DNA from: Comamonadaceae bacterium
GTDB lineage: Bacteria > Pseudomonadota > Gammaproteobacteria > Burkholderiales > Burkholderiaceae_C
Direction of reading: 5' to 3'
NCBI GenBank assembly: GCA_027484575.1
Contig: JAIXSQ010000007.1
Location: 496,001 to 560,000, forward strand
Length of the DNA: 64,000 nt
The notes under the pieces are model-generated. The model saw nothing but the letters and a program-made list of their open reading frames with translations. It had not been told where the DNA came from and searched no databases. The position numbers were made by a program, and so were the translations under genes. Position 1 is the first letter of the stretch. The number at the start of each line of letters is the position of its first letter. Below are positions 39,493 through 48,599 of this stretch, piece after piece.

Positions 39493-39816
39493 ATGCGCAA
39501 GAGCACTCTTACCGTCGCCGCCATGTTCGGCCTGCTGGCCAGCACTGGCGCCTTCTTCCCACCGGGCGGATCGGTCGCACCGCCGGAGCGCACCGCGACG
39601 TCGAGCACGCCAGCCGGCGCCGAAAAGAACACCCAGGGCACTAACCGGTCGCCCGTCTCGACCGCCGCTTGGGACCGCTGGGGGCTGGGCATGCCGCGCA
39701 ACCGGCGCAGCGGCTACCCCAACGGCCCCGGCTGGAGCAACCGCCACGTGCAGCGCATGGCGCGTAAGCGCCGCAACGCGCTACGCCACCGCAAATCCGC
39801 GCGCGGCCGGCGTTGA
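39493..39816 (+). CDS. Small exported basic protein
   Basis: 107 aa. The N-terminal 22 residues (MRKSTLTVAAMFGLLASTGA) form a signal peptide; the mature protein is Ser/Thr/Pro-rich, then strongly basic (RMARKRRNALRHRKSARGRR). Could bind nucleic acid or envelope. A second exported protein in the prophage. Start has GGAGCAC upstream. Function unknown. Confidence 0.5.
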   Translation: MRKSTLTVAAMFGLLASTGAFFPPGGSVAPPERTATSSTPAGAEKNTQGTNRSPVSTAAWDRWGLGMPRNRRSGYPNGPGWSNRHVQRMARKRRNALRHRKSARGRR

Positions 39817-39826
39817 GGAGAAGGCC

Positions 39827-40060
39827 ATGGACAACATCATCACCCTGACCCCCATCCCCGTCGGCGAGAGCCTGCCCGACGCCGATACCAACGTCCTGCT
39901 GTTCCTGGCCGATGGCACCAGCTGCGAGGGTTTCCTCGACGGCGTCTGGGAGGAAGTCGAAGGCCAGCCGCCGCTGTTCCGTGACGTGTGCGCCGATGCG
40001 CTGGACCGCGACGCGGTCACCAGCTGGTGCCCCATGCCGGAGGGCCCGCGCGCATGCTGA
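39827..40060 (+). CDS. DUF551-like small protein
   Basis: 77 aa. Pattern IPVGESLPDADTNVLLFLADGTSCEGFLDGVW ... VTSWCPMPEGP is that of short phage DUF551 proteins (W.p..e.LP..g..VLv...dg....Gy......F....V..W.plPepP). Overlaps the methyltransferase start by 7 bp. Role unknown. Confidence 0.65.
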   Translation: MDNIITLTPIPVGESLPDADTNVLLFLADGTSCEGFLDGVWEEVEGQPPLFRDVCADALDRDAVTSWCPMPEGPRAC

Positions 40061-41622
40061 CGCCCCAGTTCCTGCTCCCCATCCACGGCGAGCTGGTCGT
40101 GGACCTGTTCGCCGGCGGCGGCGGCGCCTCGACTGGCATCGAGCAGGCGATCGGCCGGCCGGTGGACGTGGCCATCAACCACGACCCCGAGGCGGTCAGC
40201 CTGCACCAGGCCAACCACCCGCAGACCCGGCACTACGTCAGCGACGTCTTCGCCGCGGCGCCGGCGGCCGTCACCGGCGGCCAGCCGGTGGCGATGCTGT
40301 GGGCTAGCCCCGACTGCACCTTCCACAGCAAGGCCCGGGGCGGCAAGCCGCACCGCGACCGAAACAAGGCCCGGCGCCGCCGCGCGCTGGCCTGGGTGGT
40401 GGTGCGCTGGGCGCGCGAGGCCCGGCCGCGCATCATCGCGCTGGAGAACGTCGAAGAGTTCCAGCACTGGGGCCCGCTGCTGAACGACGGCACCCCTTGC
40501 CCCGAGCGCCGCGGCACCAGCTTCGCGCGCTGGGTGGCCAGCCTGCGCAATCTGGGCTACGTGGTCGAGTGGCGCGAGCTGCGCGGCTGCGACTACGGCG
40601 CCCCGACGATCCGCAAGCGCCTGTTCCTGGTGGCCAGGTGCGACGGCCAGCCGATCGTGTGGCCGGAGCCCACGCACGGCGCCCCGGGCAGCCTGCCCGT
40701 GCGGGCGAAGAAGCTGAAGCCGTGGCCGGCCGCAGCCGACTGCATCGACTGGAGCATCGCCTGCCCGTCGATCTTCAAGCGCGAGCGGCCGCTGGCAGAG
40801 GCGACCATGCGCCGCATTGCCAAGGGCATCCAGCGCTACGTGATCGAGGCGGCCGAGCCCTTCATCGTGCCCGTCGGCTACGGCGAGCGCGCGGGCCAGC
40901 AGCCTCGCACGGCCAGCATCCGCCAGCCGCTGGGCACGGCCGTCGGCACCACGAAGCACGCCCTGGTCGCGCCTACGCTGGTGGGCATCGACAACGGCAG
41001 CAGCCCGGCCGGCAGCTGGAGCGCCGAGGCGCCGCTGCGCACCACCACGACCGAGAACCGGCACGCGCTGGTCACCGCCTTTCTGGCCCAGTTCAACAAC
41101 AACCCGGGCGGCGAGCCGAACGTGGGCCGGCCGGCGACGGTGCCGCTGTCGACTGTGACCACCACCGGCAGCCAGCAGCAGCTGGTGGCCAGCACGCTGG
41201 TCAAGATGCGCGGCGACAACGTCGGCGGCCGCGTGGACGAGCCGCTGCACACGATCAGCGCAGGCGGCACGCACCACGCCGAAGTCCGGGCCTTCCTGAC
41301 CACCTACTACGGCGTCGACCAGGACACCCGGATCGAGGAGCCCCTGCCGACCGTCACCACGCGCGACCGCTTCGCCGTCGTCATGGTGCACGGCCAGCCC
41401 TATGCCATCGTCGACATCGGCCTGCGCATGCTCACCCCGCGCGAGCTCTACACGGCCCAGGGCTTCCCGCGCGACTACGTGATCGACCGCGGCGCCGACG
41501 GCCGGCCGCTGACGAAGACCGCCCAGGTGCGCATGGTGGGCAACAGCGTCTGCCCGCCGCTGGCCCGAGCCATCGTCGCGGCGAACTACAGCGAGCGCCA
41601 GGCAGCGCGGAGGGCAGCTTGA
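40054..41622 (+). CDS. DNA (cytosine-5) methyltransferase with repeated target domain
   Basis: 522 aa. C5 methyltransferase, probably protecting phage DNA from host restriction; no cognate nuclease is adjacent. Motif I DLFAGGGGASTGIEQA (17-32), motif IV SPDCTFHSKA with the nucleophile Cys (a phage variant of PCQ), motif VI ALENVEEF, motif VIII IRKRLFLVA, and motif X GNSVCPPLARAIVAAN near the end. Between VIII and IX five units of about 35 aa, each with PLxTxTTxxxxALV, span residues 289-445. Start at 40054 fits motif spacing. Confidence 0.85.
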   Translation: MLTPQFLLPIHGELVVDLFAGGGGASTGIEQAIGRPVDVAINHDPEAVSLHQANHPQTRHYVSDVFAAAPAAVTGGQPVAMLWASPDCTFHSKARGGKPHRDRNKARRRRALAWVVVRWAREARPRIIALENVEEFQHWGPLLNDGTPCPERRGTSFARWVASLRNLGYVVEWRELRGCDYGAPTIRKRLFLVARCDGQPIVWPEPTHGAPGSLPVRAKKLKPWPAAADCIDWSIACPSIFKRERPLAEATMRRIAKGIQRYVIEAAEPFIVPVGYGERAGQQPRTASIRQPLGTAVGTTKHALVAPTLVGIDNGSSPAGSWSAEAPLRTTTTENRHALVTAFLAQFNNNPGGEPNVGRPATVPLSTVTTTGSQQQLVASTLVKMRGDNVGGRVDEPLHTISAGGTHHAEVRAFLTTYYGVDQDTRIEEPLPTVTTRDRFAVVMVHGQPYAIVDIGLRMLTPRELYTAQGFPRDYVIDRGADGRPLTKTAQVRMVGNSVCPPLARAIVAANYSERQAARRAA

Positions 41623-42167
41623 TGATCCGCGACTGGCTGATCGACTGGGCACTGCGGCGCGCCCCCGACTTCGTGATCGGCGGCTCCGAGCGCCCCTACC
41701 TGCGCCGCTGGTGGCTGCTGCCGCGCAACCCGCTGTTCAACGTCTACGTGCACCAGTTCCTGCGCAGTGACGACGACCGCGCCCTGCACGACCACCCGTG
41801 GGCGTTCAACGCCAGCTGGCTGCTGCGGGGCGAGTACATCGAGCACACCGTCGAGGCCGGCGGCATCAACGTGCGCACGCACCGCCAGGCCGGCGCGTTC
41901 AAGTTCCGCTGGGGTCCAGCCCCGCACCGTGTCGAGCTGCTTGAGGAACCAGCCCCCCAGCACCCGGACCACTGGATCTGCGGGCACCCGAACTGTGAGC
42001 AGTGCCGCATCCCGATGGGCACCTGCAGCCCCTGCTGGACGCTGTTCATCACGGGCCCGCGCGTGCGGCATTGGGGCTTCCACTGCCCCGACCAGGGCTG
42101 GATCCACTGGAAGCGGTTCACGGCGCCCCACGACAAGGGCGACATCGGAAAGGGATGCGAAGCATGA
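41622..42167 (+). CDS. Cupin-like protein
   Basis: 181 aa. Short Trp/Arg-rich start, then a double-stranded beta-helix: NVYVHQFLRSDDDRALHDHPWAF with H-D-H as metal ligands, GEYIEHTVEAGG, and a second H in RVRHWGFHC. A CxxC-containing insert at 125-140 (CGHPNCEQCRIPMGTCSPC) is unusual and could bind zinc. Start shares one base with the methyltransferase stop (TGATG) and has GGAGGG upstream. Enzymatic role unknown. Confidence 0.6.
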   Translation: MIRDWLIDWALRRAPDFVIGGSERPYLRRWWLLPRNPLFNVYVHQFLRSDDDRALHDHPWAFNASWLLRGEYIEHTVEAGGINVRTHRQAGAFKFRWGPAPHRVELLEEPAPQHPDHWICGHPNCEQCRIPMGTCSPCWTLFITGPRVRHWGFHCPDQGWIHWKRFTAPHDKGDIGKGCEA

Positions 42168-43024
42168 CGAACCCCACCTGCCCCGATTGCATGGGCGAAG
42201 GCCTGATCTACGAACACTCCGGCTGCCAGGAGCTCGAAGGCCGGCCGTGCCGCTGCACCCGAGCGGCGCAGAGCGGCCAGGCGATCACCACCGTGCGTTG
42301 GTGCGACCCGTGCCGCAAGGGCGTGAGCGACACGTGCGCGAGCGCTGGCGGCACCTGCATGCTGGGGTTGTCGCGCGCGGCCGCAGCAGCCCCGCAGCCT
42401 GCCGCGCAGCGCAAGCCGCTGACGGACGAGCAGCTTTGGAGCAACGACGAAATCATGTCGCTGAACGCCGACTTCGGATGGCACCTGGACACCATCCGCA
42501 TGTTTTGCCGCGCCATCGAACGCGCCCACGGCATCGGGGAGCAGCCTGCCGCGCAGGGAGAGCCGCAGGGCGCGGCGCAGGCAGACGAGATGGCCACGCT
42601 GCGCGAGGGGTGGCGCAAGGTCGCAGAGCACCGGCCCGCCGTGGCAGAGCCGCAGAGCGCAGCGCATCCGAGCAAGCACACCGACGCCGAGCACGCCGCA
42701 TGGCTGGCCGACAAGATCGTGAGCGGCGGCGACTACGCCAAGGAGGCGGCCGACATGCTGCGCCGCTGGCCCGCGCAGGGCGCAGCGCGGGCGGTGGCGA
42801 CCCTGCCCTACGACGTGAAGGTCGGCGGCGCCACGTTCCGCGAAGGCGTGGCGCTGGACACGTTCATCGAGGCGGCCCGGCGCTGGCACCGCGAGGCGTT
42901 CCCCGACGTGTACAACCTGACGCCCGAGCAAAAGGCGCACAACCTCGCAGTGCTGCAAGGTCGCGCCACCCCCACGCCAGCCGAGGACGGGCGGCATGCG
43001 GCGCAGAAAGGCGGTGCAGCATGA
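42164..43024 (+). CDS. Cysteine-rich prophage protein, unknown
   Basis: 286 aa. N-terminal Cys pairs (CPDCMGEG, CRC, CDPCRKG, C) suggest a DnaJ-like or treble-clef zinc module in residues 5-65; Gln/Ala-rich linkers with repeated PAAQ/AAQ-type segments follow; then helical parts with HAAWLADKIVSGGDYAKEAADMLRRW and LDTFIEAARRWHREAF. Modular layout typical of phage mosaics. Overlaps both neighbours by 4 bp. Confidence 0.55.
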   Translation: MTNPTCPDCMGEGLIYEHSGCQELEGRPCRCTRAAQSGQAITTVRWCDPCRKGVSDTCASAGGTCMLGLSRAAAAAPQPAAQRKPLTDEQLWSNDEIMSLNADFGWHLDTIRMFCRAIERAHGIGEQPAAQGEPQGAAQADEMATLREGWRKVAEHRPAVAEPQSAAHPSKHTDAEHAAWLADKIVSGGDYAKEAADMLRRWPAQGAARAVATLPYDVKVGGATFREGVALDTFIEAARRWHREAFPDVYNLTPEQKAHNLAVLQGRATPTPAEDGRHAAQKGGAA

Positions 43025-43236
43025 AGGCGGGAAGATTCGTTGATCCGTGGCGCGGGGATGGCGTCTTTGCCTCAGTGGGCCGCTGGACATTCGCCCTACG
43101 CTGGAGGTGGCACCTGTACTTCATCAAGCCCCCCGGCAAACCTGGCTATCGACGGCTGTACCTCGGCCCGCTCGAAATTGAGCGACGGCCAGCACCTTCC
43201 GCCATGCAGGCCAAACAGAAAGGCGGTGCGGCATGA
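43021..43236 (+). CDS. Small unknown protein
   Basis: 71 aa. Trp/Arg/aromatic-rich (DPWRGDGVFASVGRWTFALRWRWHLYFIKPPG ... YRRLYLGPLEIER) and ending AKQKGGAA, the same tail as the gene upstream (AQKGGAA). That shared end points to duplication or homologous exchange. 4-bp overlaps on both sides. Confidence 0.5.
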   Translation: MKAGRFVDPWRGDGVFASVGRWTFALRWRWHLYFIKPPGKPGYRRLYLGPLEIERRPAPSAMQAKQKGGAA

Positions 43237-43349
43237 GGTGCGAGCACTGCGGCCGACCCGCCGCCAAGGACCTGATTGTGTGCCGACGCTGCTGGCGCAT
43301 GTTCAACGACGAGGACGCCGCCATGCAGGCCGCACAGGAGAAGCCGTGA
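43233..43349 (+). CDS. Zinc-ribbon miniprotein
   Basis: 38 aa. Two CxxC knuckles, CEHC (3-6) and CRRC (17-20), with 10 residues between, as in minimal zinc ribbons. The last residues (MQAAQEKP) again resemble the end of the previous gene. ATGA and GTGA overlaps couple it to its neighbours, which is the main support for so short a gene. Confidence 0.55.
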   Translation: MRCEHCGRPAAKDLIVCRRCWRMFNDEDAAMQAAQEKP

Positions 43350-43612
43350 CCGACACGATCGACTCCCGCGAGTGCGCCGAGCTGCTGCGCTGCACGCCCG
43401 AGCAGGTCGAGGAGCTGGCCCGCAAGGGCGACCTGCCCGCCGTCAAGATCGGCCGCGGCTGGCTGTTCGTGCGGGCTGACCTGCTGGCCTACCTGGCCGA
43501 GAAGGCCCGCGAGGAAGCCCTGGAGCGCCGCAGCCGGCGCGAGGTGGTCAAGATGGCCCCGCGCGCGCCGCAGCCCGGCCGCCGGCGCAACGTCCCGCTG
43601 CCGCTGAACTAG
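43346..43612 (+). CDS. xis: Excisionase-like HTH protein
   Basis: 88 aa. MerR-like winged HTH of the helix-turn-helix_17/excisionase type: SRECAELLRCTPEQVEELARKGDLPAVKIGRGWLFVRADLLAYLAEKAREE, then a basic tail (RRSRREVVKM ... GRRRN). Bends DNA to direct Int toward excision. GTG start overlaps the preceding stop by 4 bp. It is convergent with the integrase and overlaps it by 4 bp. Confidence 0.8.
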   Translation: MTDTIDSRECAELLRCTPEQVEELARKGDLPAVKIGRGWLFVRADLLAYLAEKAREEALERRSRREVVKMAPRAPQPGRRRNVPLPLN

Positions 43613-44784
43613 GCGGCGTACAGCCGCCGCGCCAGGTCCTCGGCGCGGAAGCTGGCATACCGCTCGGCCATGGGGCTGCCAGGCGCCCAGCCCATGATCG
43701 CGCATACCTCCTCGCGCCGGTACAGCCAGCCGCCGGCCGCGTCCCGCAGCTCGAACCACCGGCAGGTCGCCTCGTGCCGCAGGTCGTGCTCGCGCAGGCC
43801 GTCGCAGTCGGCGTACTCGAAGGCGATGCGGAACCGGTCGGACAGCCGCTGCGTGCACTGCTTCTGCGTCAGGCCGCCGTCCTCCTCCAAAAAGGGGAAC
43901 AGGTAGGCGCCCGGCTGCAGGTCGCGCTCGGCCAGGTAGACCTGCAGCGCGGCCACCACCTCCGGCCGCATGGGCACCTCGCGGAACGCCACCTTGCCCC
44001 GCCACAGCTTCGACTTCTGCGCCCGGATCACCCGGCCCTGCAGGTCCACCTGGTCGACGCGCAGCCGGTACGCCTCCAGCAGCCGCAGGCCGGTGTACAG
44101 GATCACGACGAACAGCGTGCGCAGGGCGTCACCGCCGCGCAGCTCGAGCGCGCGCTCGCGGTCCGGCCGGCACCAGCCGGACAGCACCCGCAGGATCCGC
44201 TCCTCCTCGCCCGGCTTGAGCCGGCGGTCGCGTATCACGTTCTCGCGCGGCCGCTTCTTCGCGGCCTTCACCGCCTCGCGGTCGATGTTGTTGTAGGCGC
44301 TGTAGCCCTTGGGCAGCAGCAGGCAGGGGTTCTGCACGCCGGCCTTGGGGTTCTTGCGCTGGTGGTAGCCGATCGCGCGGCTGAGCGCCTGGATGCGCTG
44401 GCGGATCGTGCTGGGCGTCAGGTTGGCCGTCACCTTCAGCCACCGCAGGTAGCCCTCCAGCCAGTGGAAGTCGGCGTCGTGCAGCAGCACCTTGCCCACC
44501 TCGTCGCGCAGGCGGTTCAGCGCGGGCGTCGCGGTGGGCGCCGGCTCGCCGCTGTTCTCCCAGGCCAGCAGCACCCTGGCCAGCGGGATGCTGCGCGAGG
44601 CCGGCGAGGTAAGGTACTGCTCGGGCGGCTGCCGGCCGGCGGCCTTCATCAGCTGCCACTGCGCCGCGTAGCCCTCGGCCTCGTCGCGCGTGTCGAAGGT
44701 GAAGGACTTGCGGCCGCCGGGCAGCGCCGGGTGCCGCAGCGTGATTTCCCACGAGCCGGAGGGAAGCTGCCGAGGTGTCGCCAT
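43609..44784 (-). CDS. int: Tyrosine recombinase (phage integrase)
   Basis: 391 aa. Catalyses recombination between attP and the glyoxalase gene. N-terminal arm-type domain to about 75, core-binding SAM-like domain to about 180, catalytic domain 190-391 with Arg234 (YTGLRLLEAYR), His333 and Arg336 (HDLRH), Trp366 in place of the second His (MGWAPGS) and the nucleophile Tyr376 (AERYASF). Ends 171 bp from attR, as expected for int next to its att site. Confidence 0.95.
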   Translation of the reverse strand: MATPRQLPSGSWEITLRHPALPGGRKSFTFDTRDEAEGYAAQWQLMKAAGRQPPEQYLTSPASRSIPLARVLLAWENSGEPAPTATPALNRLRDEVGKVLLHDADFHWLEGYLRWLKVTANLTPSTIRQRIQALSRAIGYHQRKNPKAGVQNPCLLLPKGYSAYNNIDREAVKAAKKRPRENVIRDRRLKPGEEERILRVLSGWCRPDRERALELRGGDALRTLFVVILYTGLRLLEAYRLRVDQVDLQGRVIRAQKSKLWRGKVAFREVPMRPEVVAALQVYLAERDLQPGAYLFPFLEEDGGLTQKQCTQRLSDRFRIAFEYADCDGLREHDLRHEATCRWFELRDAAGGWLYRREEVCAIMGWAPGSPMAERYASFRAEDLARRLYAA

Positions 44785-44955
44785 CCCGCGATCCTACTCA
44801 CTCGGATCGACAATTCCCGAATTACACCGCAGAGCATCCGTCATTTTTTGACGGATGACAGCCCATTTCAGCCGATCTGAGCCGATTTAGCACCGCCGCA
44901 CATTTCCCAAGCCATTGATCTATAACGGTTTTCTTGTCTGCGCAATTGAACCCAG

Positions 44956-44970
44956 CGGCTACAAGATCGA
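44956..44970. other. attR, right prophage boundary
   Basis: Second copy of CGGCTACAAGATCGA, identical to 7586-7600. It is followed by the original host ending, so excision would rebuild the undisturbed glyoxalase gene. Confidence 0.9.
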
Positions 44971-44993
44971 GCTGATCCAGCGCACCGCCTAGT
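44956..44993 (+). pseudogene. Displaced 3' end of the host glyoxalase I gene
   Basis: In frame it reads [11 protein letters not shown] and stops at 44991-44993, the usual C-terminus of GloA. It is separated from the body of the gene by the prophage and has no start. It marks the right junction and shows the pre-insertion sequence. Confidence 0.85.
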
Positions 44994-45117
44994 GCAGCGT
45001 GCAGGCCGGCGCGTCGCGTCGGCCGTGGACGACAGGCGCTCGCGCCGGCGAGTGACGTCAGGGGTGATGGCCGGCGGCTCCCAATGGGGCCGATCGACAC
45101 CCCCAGGAGCTCCTCCC

Positions 45118-45591
45118 ATGCGATCCCATGCGCGCCTGCTCGGCCATCCCCTCCACGCCATGCTCGTGGCCTTCCCGCTGGGCCTGCTGGCGTCCTCGGC
45201 CGTGTTCGACGTGCTGTTCCTGGCCACGGGCCGCCAGGCCATGGCCACGGTGGCGTTCTGGGCCATCGCGGCCGGGCTGATCGGCGGCACGCTGGCCGCG
45301 ATCCCCGGCGTGATCGACTGGCTGGCCATCCCCGAGTCGACCCGGGCCAAGCGGATCGGCACCCTGCATGCGATCGCCAACATGGGCGTGCTGGGCCTGT
45401 TCGCGCTCAGCTGGATCGCGCGGGACGCCGACCAGCCGCCGACCCTGTTCCCGATGCTGTTCTCCTTCCTGGCGGTGCTGCTGGCCCTGGTCGCCGCCTG
45501 GATGGGCGGGGAGCTGGTGACGCGGCTGGGCGTGGGCGTCGACGACGACCGGCACCTGAACGCCTCCAGTTCGCTGCGCCGGCAGCCCTGA
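45118..45591 (+). CDS. DUF2231 membrane protein
   Basis: 157 aa. Four membrane segments (about 15-35, 42-63, 85-103, 108-130). N-terminus GHPLHAMLVAFPLGLLASSAVFDVLF is the conserved DUF2231 motif, with His residues suggesting a heme or metal site. First intact host gene after attR. Start chosen at an ATG with AGGAG 9 nt upstream. Function of the family is not known. Confidence 0.8.
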   Translation: MRSHARLLGHPLHAMLVAFPLGLLASSAVFDVLFLATGRQAMATVAFWAIAAGLIGGTLAAIPGVIDWLAIPESTRAKRIGTLHAIANMGVLGLFALSWIARDADQPPTLFPMLFSFLAVLLALVAAWMGGELVTRLGVGVDDDRHLNASSSLRRQP

Positions 45592-45640
45592 GGCCGGGTC
45601 GGCGGGCCGGGCGACGGCGGCCCTGCGGGCACAATGCCGC

Positions 45641-46821
45641 GTGCCCCCCTCCGTCCCGCCGTCCGCCCCCGCCCCCACCGCAGCACCTGCCACCGCCACC
45701 TGGACCGAAGCCGGCCAGCCGCGCCAGGCGCGCTGGCGCTCCGAAGGCGGCCGTGCCGTTCCCGCCCGCATCGAACCCGTCGAGGACACGCTCACCGCCG
45801 ACCATGCCTTCCGCCTGGCCAGCGAGGGCACCGGGCTGCTGTGGCGCGGCGACTTCCAGAACGCACGCCAGCTGCTGCAGGCGCTGGGCCGGCGCCTGGA
45901 CAAGCCGCCGCGCAAGCCGCTGCCGCCCCCGGCCTCGACCACCGAGGCCTTCCACCGCCAGCGCATGCTGCAGGCGCGCCGCGCGCACCTGCTGGGCCTG
46001 CTGCTGGTCGAGGTCGCGCCCGACCACACCGTGGCCCTGCGCCGCGCGCCCGACTTGCGCGCGGCCATCGACGGCGCCTGGGGACCGCCCGACGGGCAGC
46101 CCAGCCTGGTCGCGCTGCGTGAGTGCCTGGGGCTGGTGGGCGCGCACGAGTGGCGCAAGGCCGGCGTCGAGGTGCCGGCGCTGGGCGGCTCGCCGCCGCG
46201 GCGCATCCATGCGCACTACGGCGTGTTCGCGCCGGTGCGCGGCGAGTACCTCGACCTGGTGGCCGCGGCGCCGCTGCCCCCGGGCGCGGACTGCGCCTGG
46301 GACATCGGCACCGGCACCGGCGTGATCGCGGCGGTGCTGGCGCAGCGCGGCATCGCGCGCGTGGTGGCCACCGACCTGAACCCGCGGGCGCTGGCCTGCG
46401 CGCGCGAGAACGTCGAGCGCCTGGGCCTGGCCGGACGCATCGCGCTCGTCGAGTCCGACCTGTTCCCGCCCGGCACCGCCCCGCTGGTCGCCTGCAACCC
46501 GCCCTGGGTGCCGGCCAAGCCCAGCTCGGCGCTGGAGCAGGCGGTGTACGACCCCGACAGCCGCATGCTGCGCGGCTTCCTGGCCGGCCTGCGGGCACAC
46601 CTGGCACCGGGCGGCGAAGGCTGGCTGCTGCTGTCGGACCTGGCCGAGCACCTGGGCCTGCGCAGCCGCGAGGCGCTGCTGGCCTGGATCGCGGCCGGCG
46701 GTCTGGCGGTGCGCGAGCGGCTGGACATCCGGCCTCGCCATCCCAAGGCCGGCGACCCGGCGGATCCGCTGGCCGCCGCGCGCGGGCGCGAGGTGACCTC
46801 GCTGTGGCGGCTGGTGGCCGC

Positions 46822-46825
<4 letters not shown>
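45641..46825 (+). CDS. HemK-like class I methyltransferase
   Basis: 394 aa, GTG start. N-terminal 170 residues are unlike known methylases, with a helical FHRQRMLQARRAHLLGLLLVEV segment. The C-terminal half is a class I fold: motif I AWDIGTGTGVIAAVLAQRG (around 225), acidic VVATDLNPRAL and the NPPW motif (CNPPWVPAKP), as in N6-adenine and glutamine methyltransferases such as PrmC. The target is unknown. Overlaps the NYN gene by 4 bp. Confidence 0.8.
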
Positions 46826-47445
<620 letters not shown>

Positions 47446-47475
47446 CGCGTTGCCGCGCCGCGCCGCGGGCCTGGA

Positions 47476-48303
47476 TCACGCCAGCCACCGGGCCACCGCG
47501 AGCCCGAGATGCGTGGCGGCGTGGGCCAGCATCGCGCACTCCAGCCCGCGCCGCCAGCAGAGCCAGCCGTAGACGAGGCCGGCCGCGCCATTCAAGGCCA
47601 GCGTGCGGGCCACGATGGGCGCGGTGGGCTCGATCACTTGCGCCAATGCGGGCAGGTGACCGGCAGCGAACAGCAGGGCCGCCACCACGATGCCGCACCA
47701 AGCCTGCAGCGGCGGCGCTGCCTCTCCCGCCGGCACCGCGGGACGCCGGGCGATCCATCCGACCCCGGCCATCACGGCGGCCATGCAGCCCCAGCGCGCC
47801 ATCACCTCCTCGGCCAGGCCGCCGTACAGCACGCCGACCCACACGGTGGTGGCGCTCGCGGTGGACTCGGCCTCGCGCAGGGCGGCTTGCCACGGTGGCC
47901 CGAGCGCCGGGGCCAGCAGGCTGTCGGCCAGCCGGAGAGACGCAGCCAGCAGCGCGCCGGCCGCCAGTGCCAGCCCTGGCGCCAGGCGGGCCTGCGGATC
48001 GCCCGCCAGCCGGCTGCGCAGCCCGGCCCGGGCGGACAGCGCGGCCCCCATGGCGGCTGCCACCGTGAGCAGCACGAACGGCTGGGCGGCCAGCAACAGC
48101 CGCAGCGCGGGCTCGGGCAGGTCGGCCGGTGGCGGTGCGGCGGCCCGCAGTGCCACGGGCAGCGGCAGCAGCAGCAGCGCGGCGACGCCGGCCACGCCGG
48201 TGGCCCAGACCGGCAGGAAGCGCCGGGGCCACGACAGGCGGTTCGTCGGGAGACTGTCCGCGCGGGGTGGCAAGGATGGACGCCAGGGAGACCGCATGGC
48301 CAT
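47476..48303 (-). CDS. CPBP (CAAX protease-like) membrane protein
   Basis: 275 aa. About seven hydrophobic segments. The glutamyl intramembrane protease signature EEVMAR (about residue 160), a following His (AGHLPAL) and the last motif HAATHL are present, so it could be active. Members cleave or process peptides and often protect producers of bacteriocins; the target here is unknown. Convergent with the NYN gene. The ATG at 48303 includes MAM; 48297 is also possible. Confidence 0.75.
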   Translation of the reverse strand: MAMRSPWRPSLPPRADSLPTNRLSWPRRFLPVWATGVAGVAALLLLPLPVALRAAAPPPADLPEPALRLLLAAQPFVLLTVAAAMGAALSARAGLRSRLAGDPQARLAPGLALAAGALLAASLRLADSLLAPALGPPWQAALREAESTASATTVWVGVLYGGLAEEVMARWGCMAAVMAGVGWIARRPAVPAGEAAPPLQAWCGIVVAALLFAAGHLPALAQVIEPTAPIVARTLALNGAAGLVYGWLCWRRGLECAMLAHAATHLGLAVARWLA

Positions 48304-48313
48304 GCGCCGCCCC

Positions 48314-48526
48314 TCAGTCCAGCTTGCCGTGCGTGGCCAGTCGCGCACGCACCAGGCTACGCTCGTCGGCCGTGGGCCGGGGCGCGGCCACGCGCGCGGC
48401 GCGGCGCTCGCAGCCGGCCGCAACGTTCCGCAGGGCCTGGGCCGCGCCATGCAGGATGCGGGCGGCCGTGCGCCGGGCCGGGCTGGCGGCGTGCAGGAAG
48501 TCCGGGGAGGGAGACAGGGAGGTCAT
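48314..48526 (-). CDS. Small basic protein, unknown
   Basis: 70 aa, Arg/Ala-rich helical sequence (ARRTAARILHGAAQALRNVAAGCERRAARVAAP) with a more conserved-looking end ERSLVRARLATHGKLD. Divergent from the MocR gene across 73 bp and 10 bp upstream of the CPBP gene. Coding status is supported only by spacing and composition. Confidence 0.45.
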   Translation of the reverse strand: MTSLSPSPDFLHAASPARRTAARILHGAAQALRNVAAGCERRAARVAAPRPTADERSLVRARLATHGKLD

Positions 48527-48599
48527 GGCAGGCAGCAGTGCGTGTTCGTGATGGCCGGATCCTCGGCCAAAATTGGAATGCCATGAAGGACCACTTCAC

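Larger units (their letters stand above)
44785..45117. other. Int-attR intergenic region
   Basis: 333 bp without a gene. It holds the int upstream region with a perfect 9-bp-arm hairpin (CATCCGTCA, T5 loop, TGACGGATG; 44835-44857), AGCCGAT repeats near 44873-44887 that may be arm sites, AT-richer DNA, the attR core and the host glyoxalase tail. After 44993 there is host intergenic DNA up to the DUF2231 gene. Confidence 0.6.

Noticed and set aside
7586..44970. Retron, diversity-generating retroelement or toxin-antitoxin system in the prophage
   Set aside because: No reverse transcriptase, variable repeat pair or recognisable toxin was found among the translated genes.
44941..44993. A second, functional glyoxalase gene
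   Set aside because: Only the last 11 codons are present next to attR; it is the displaced end.
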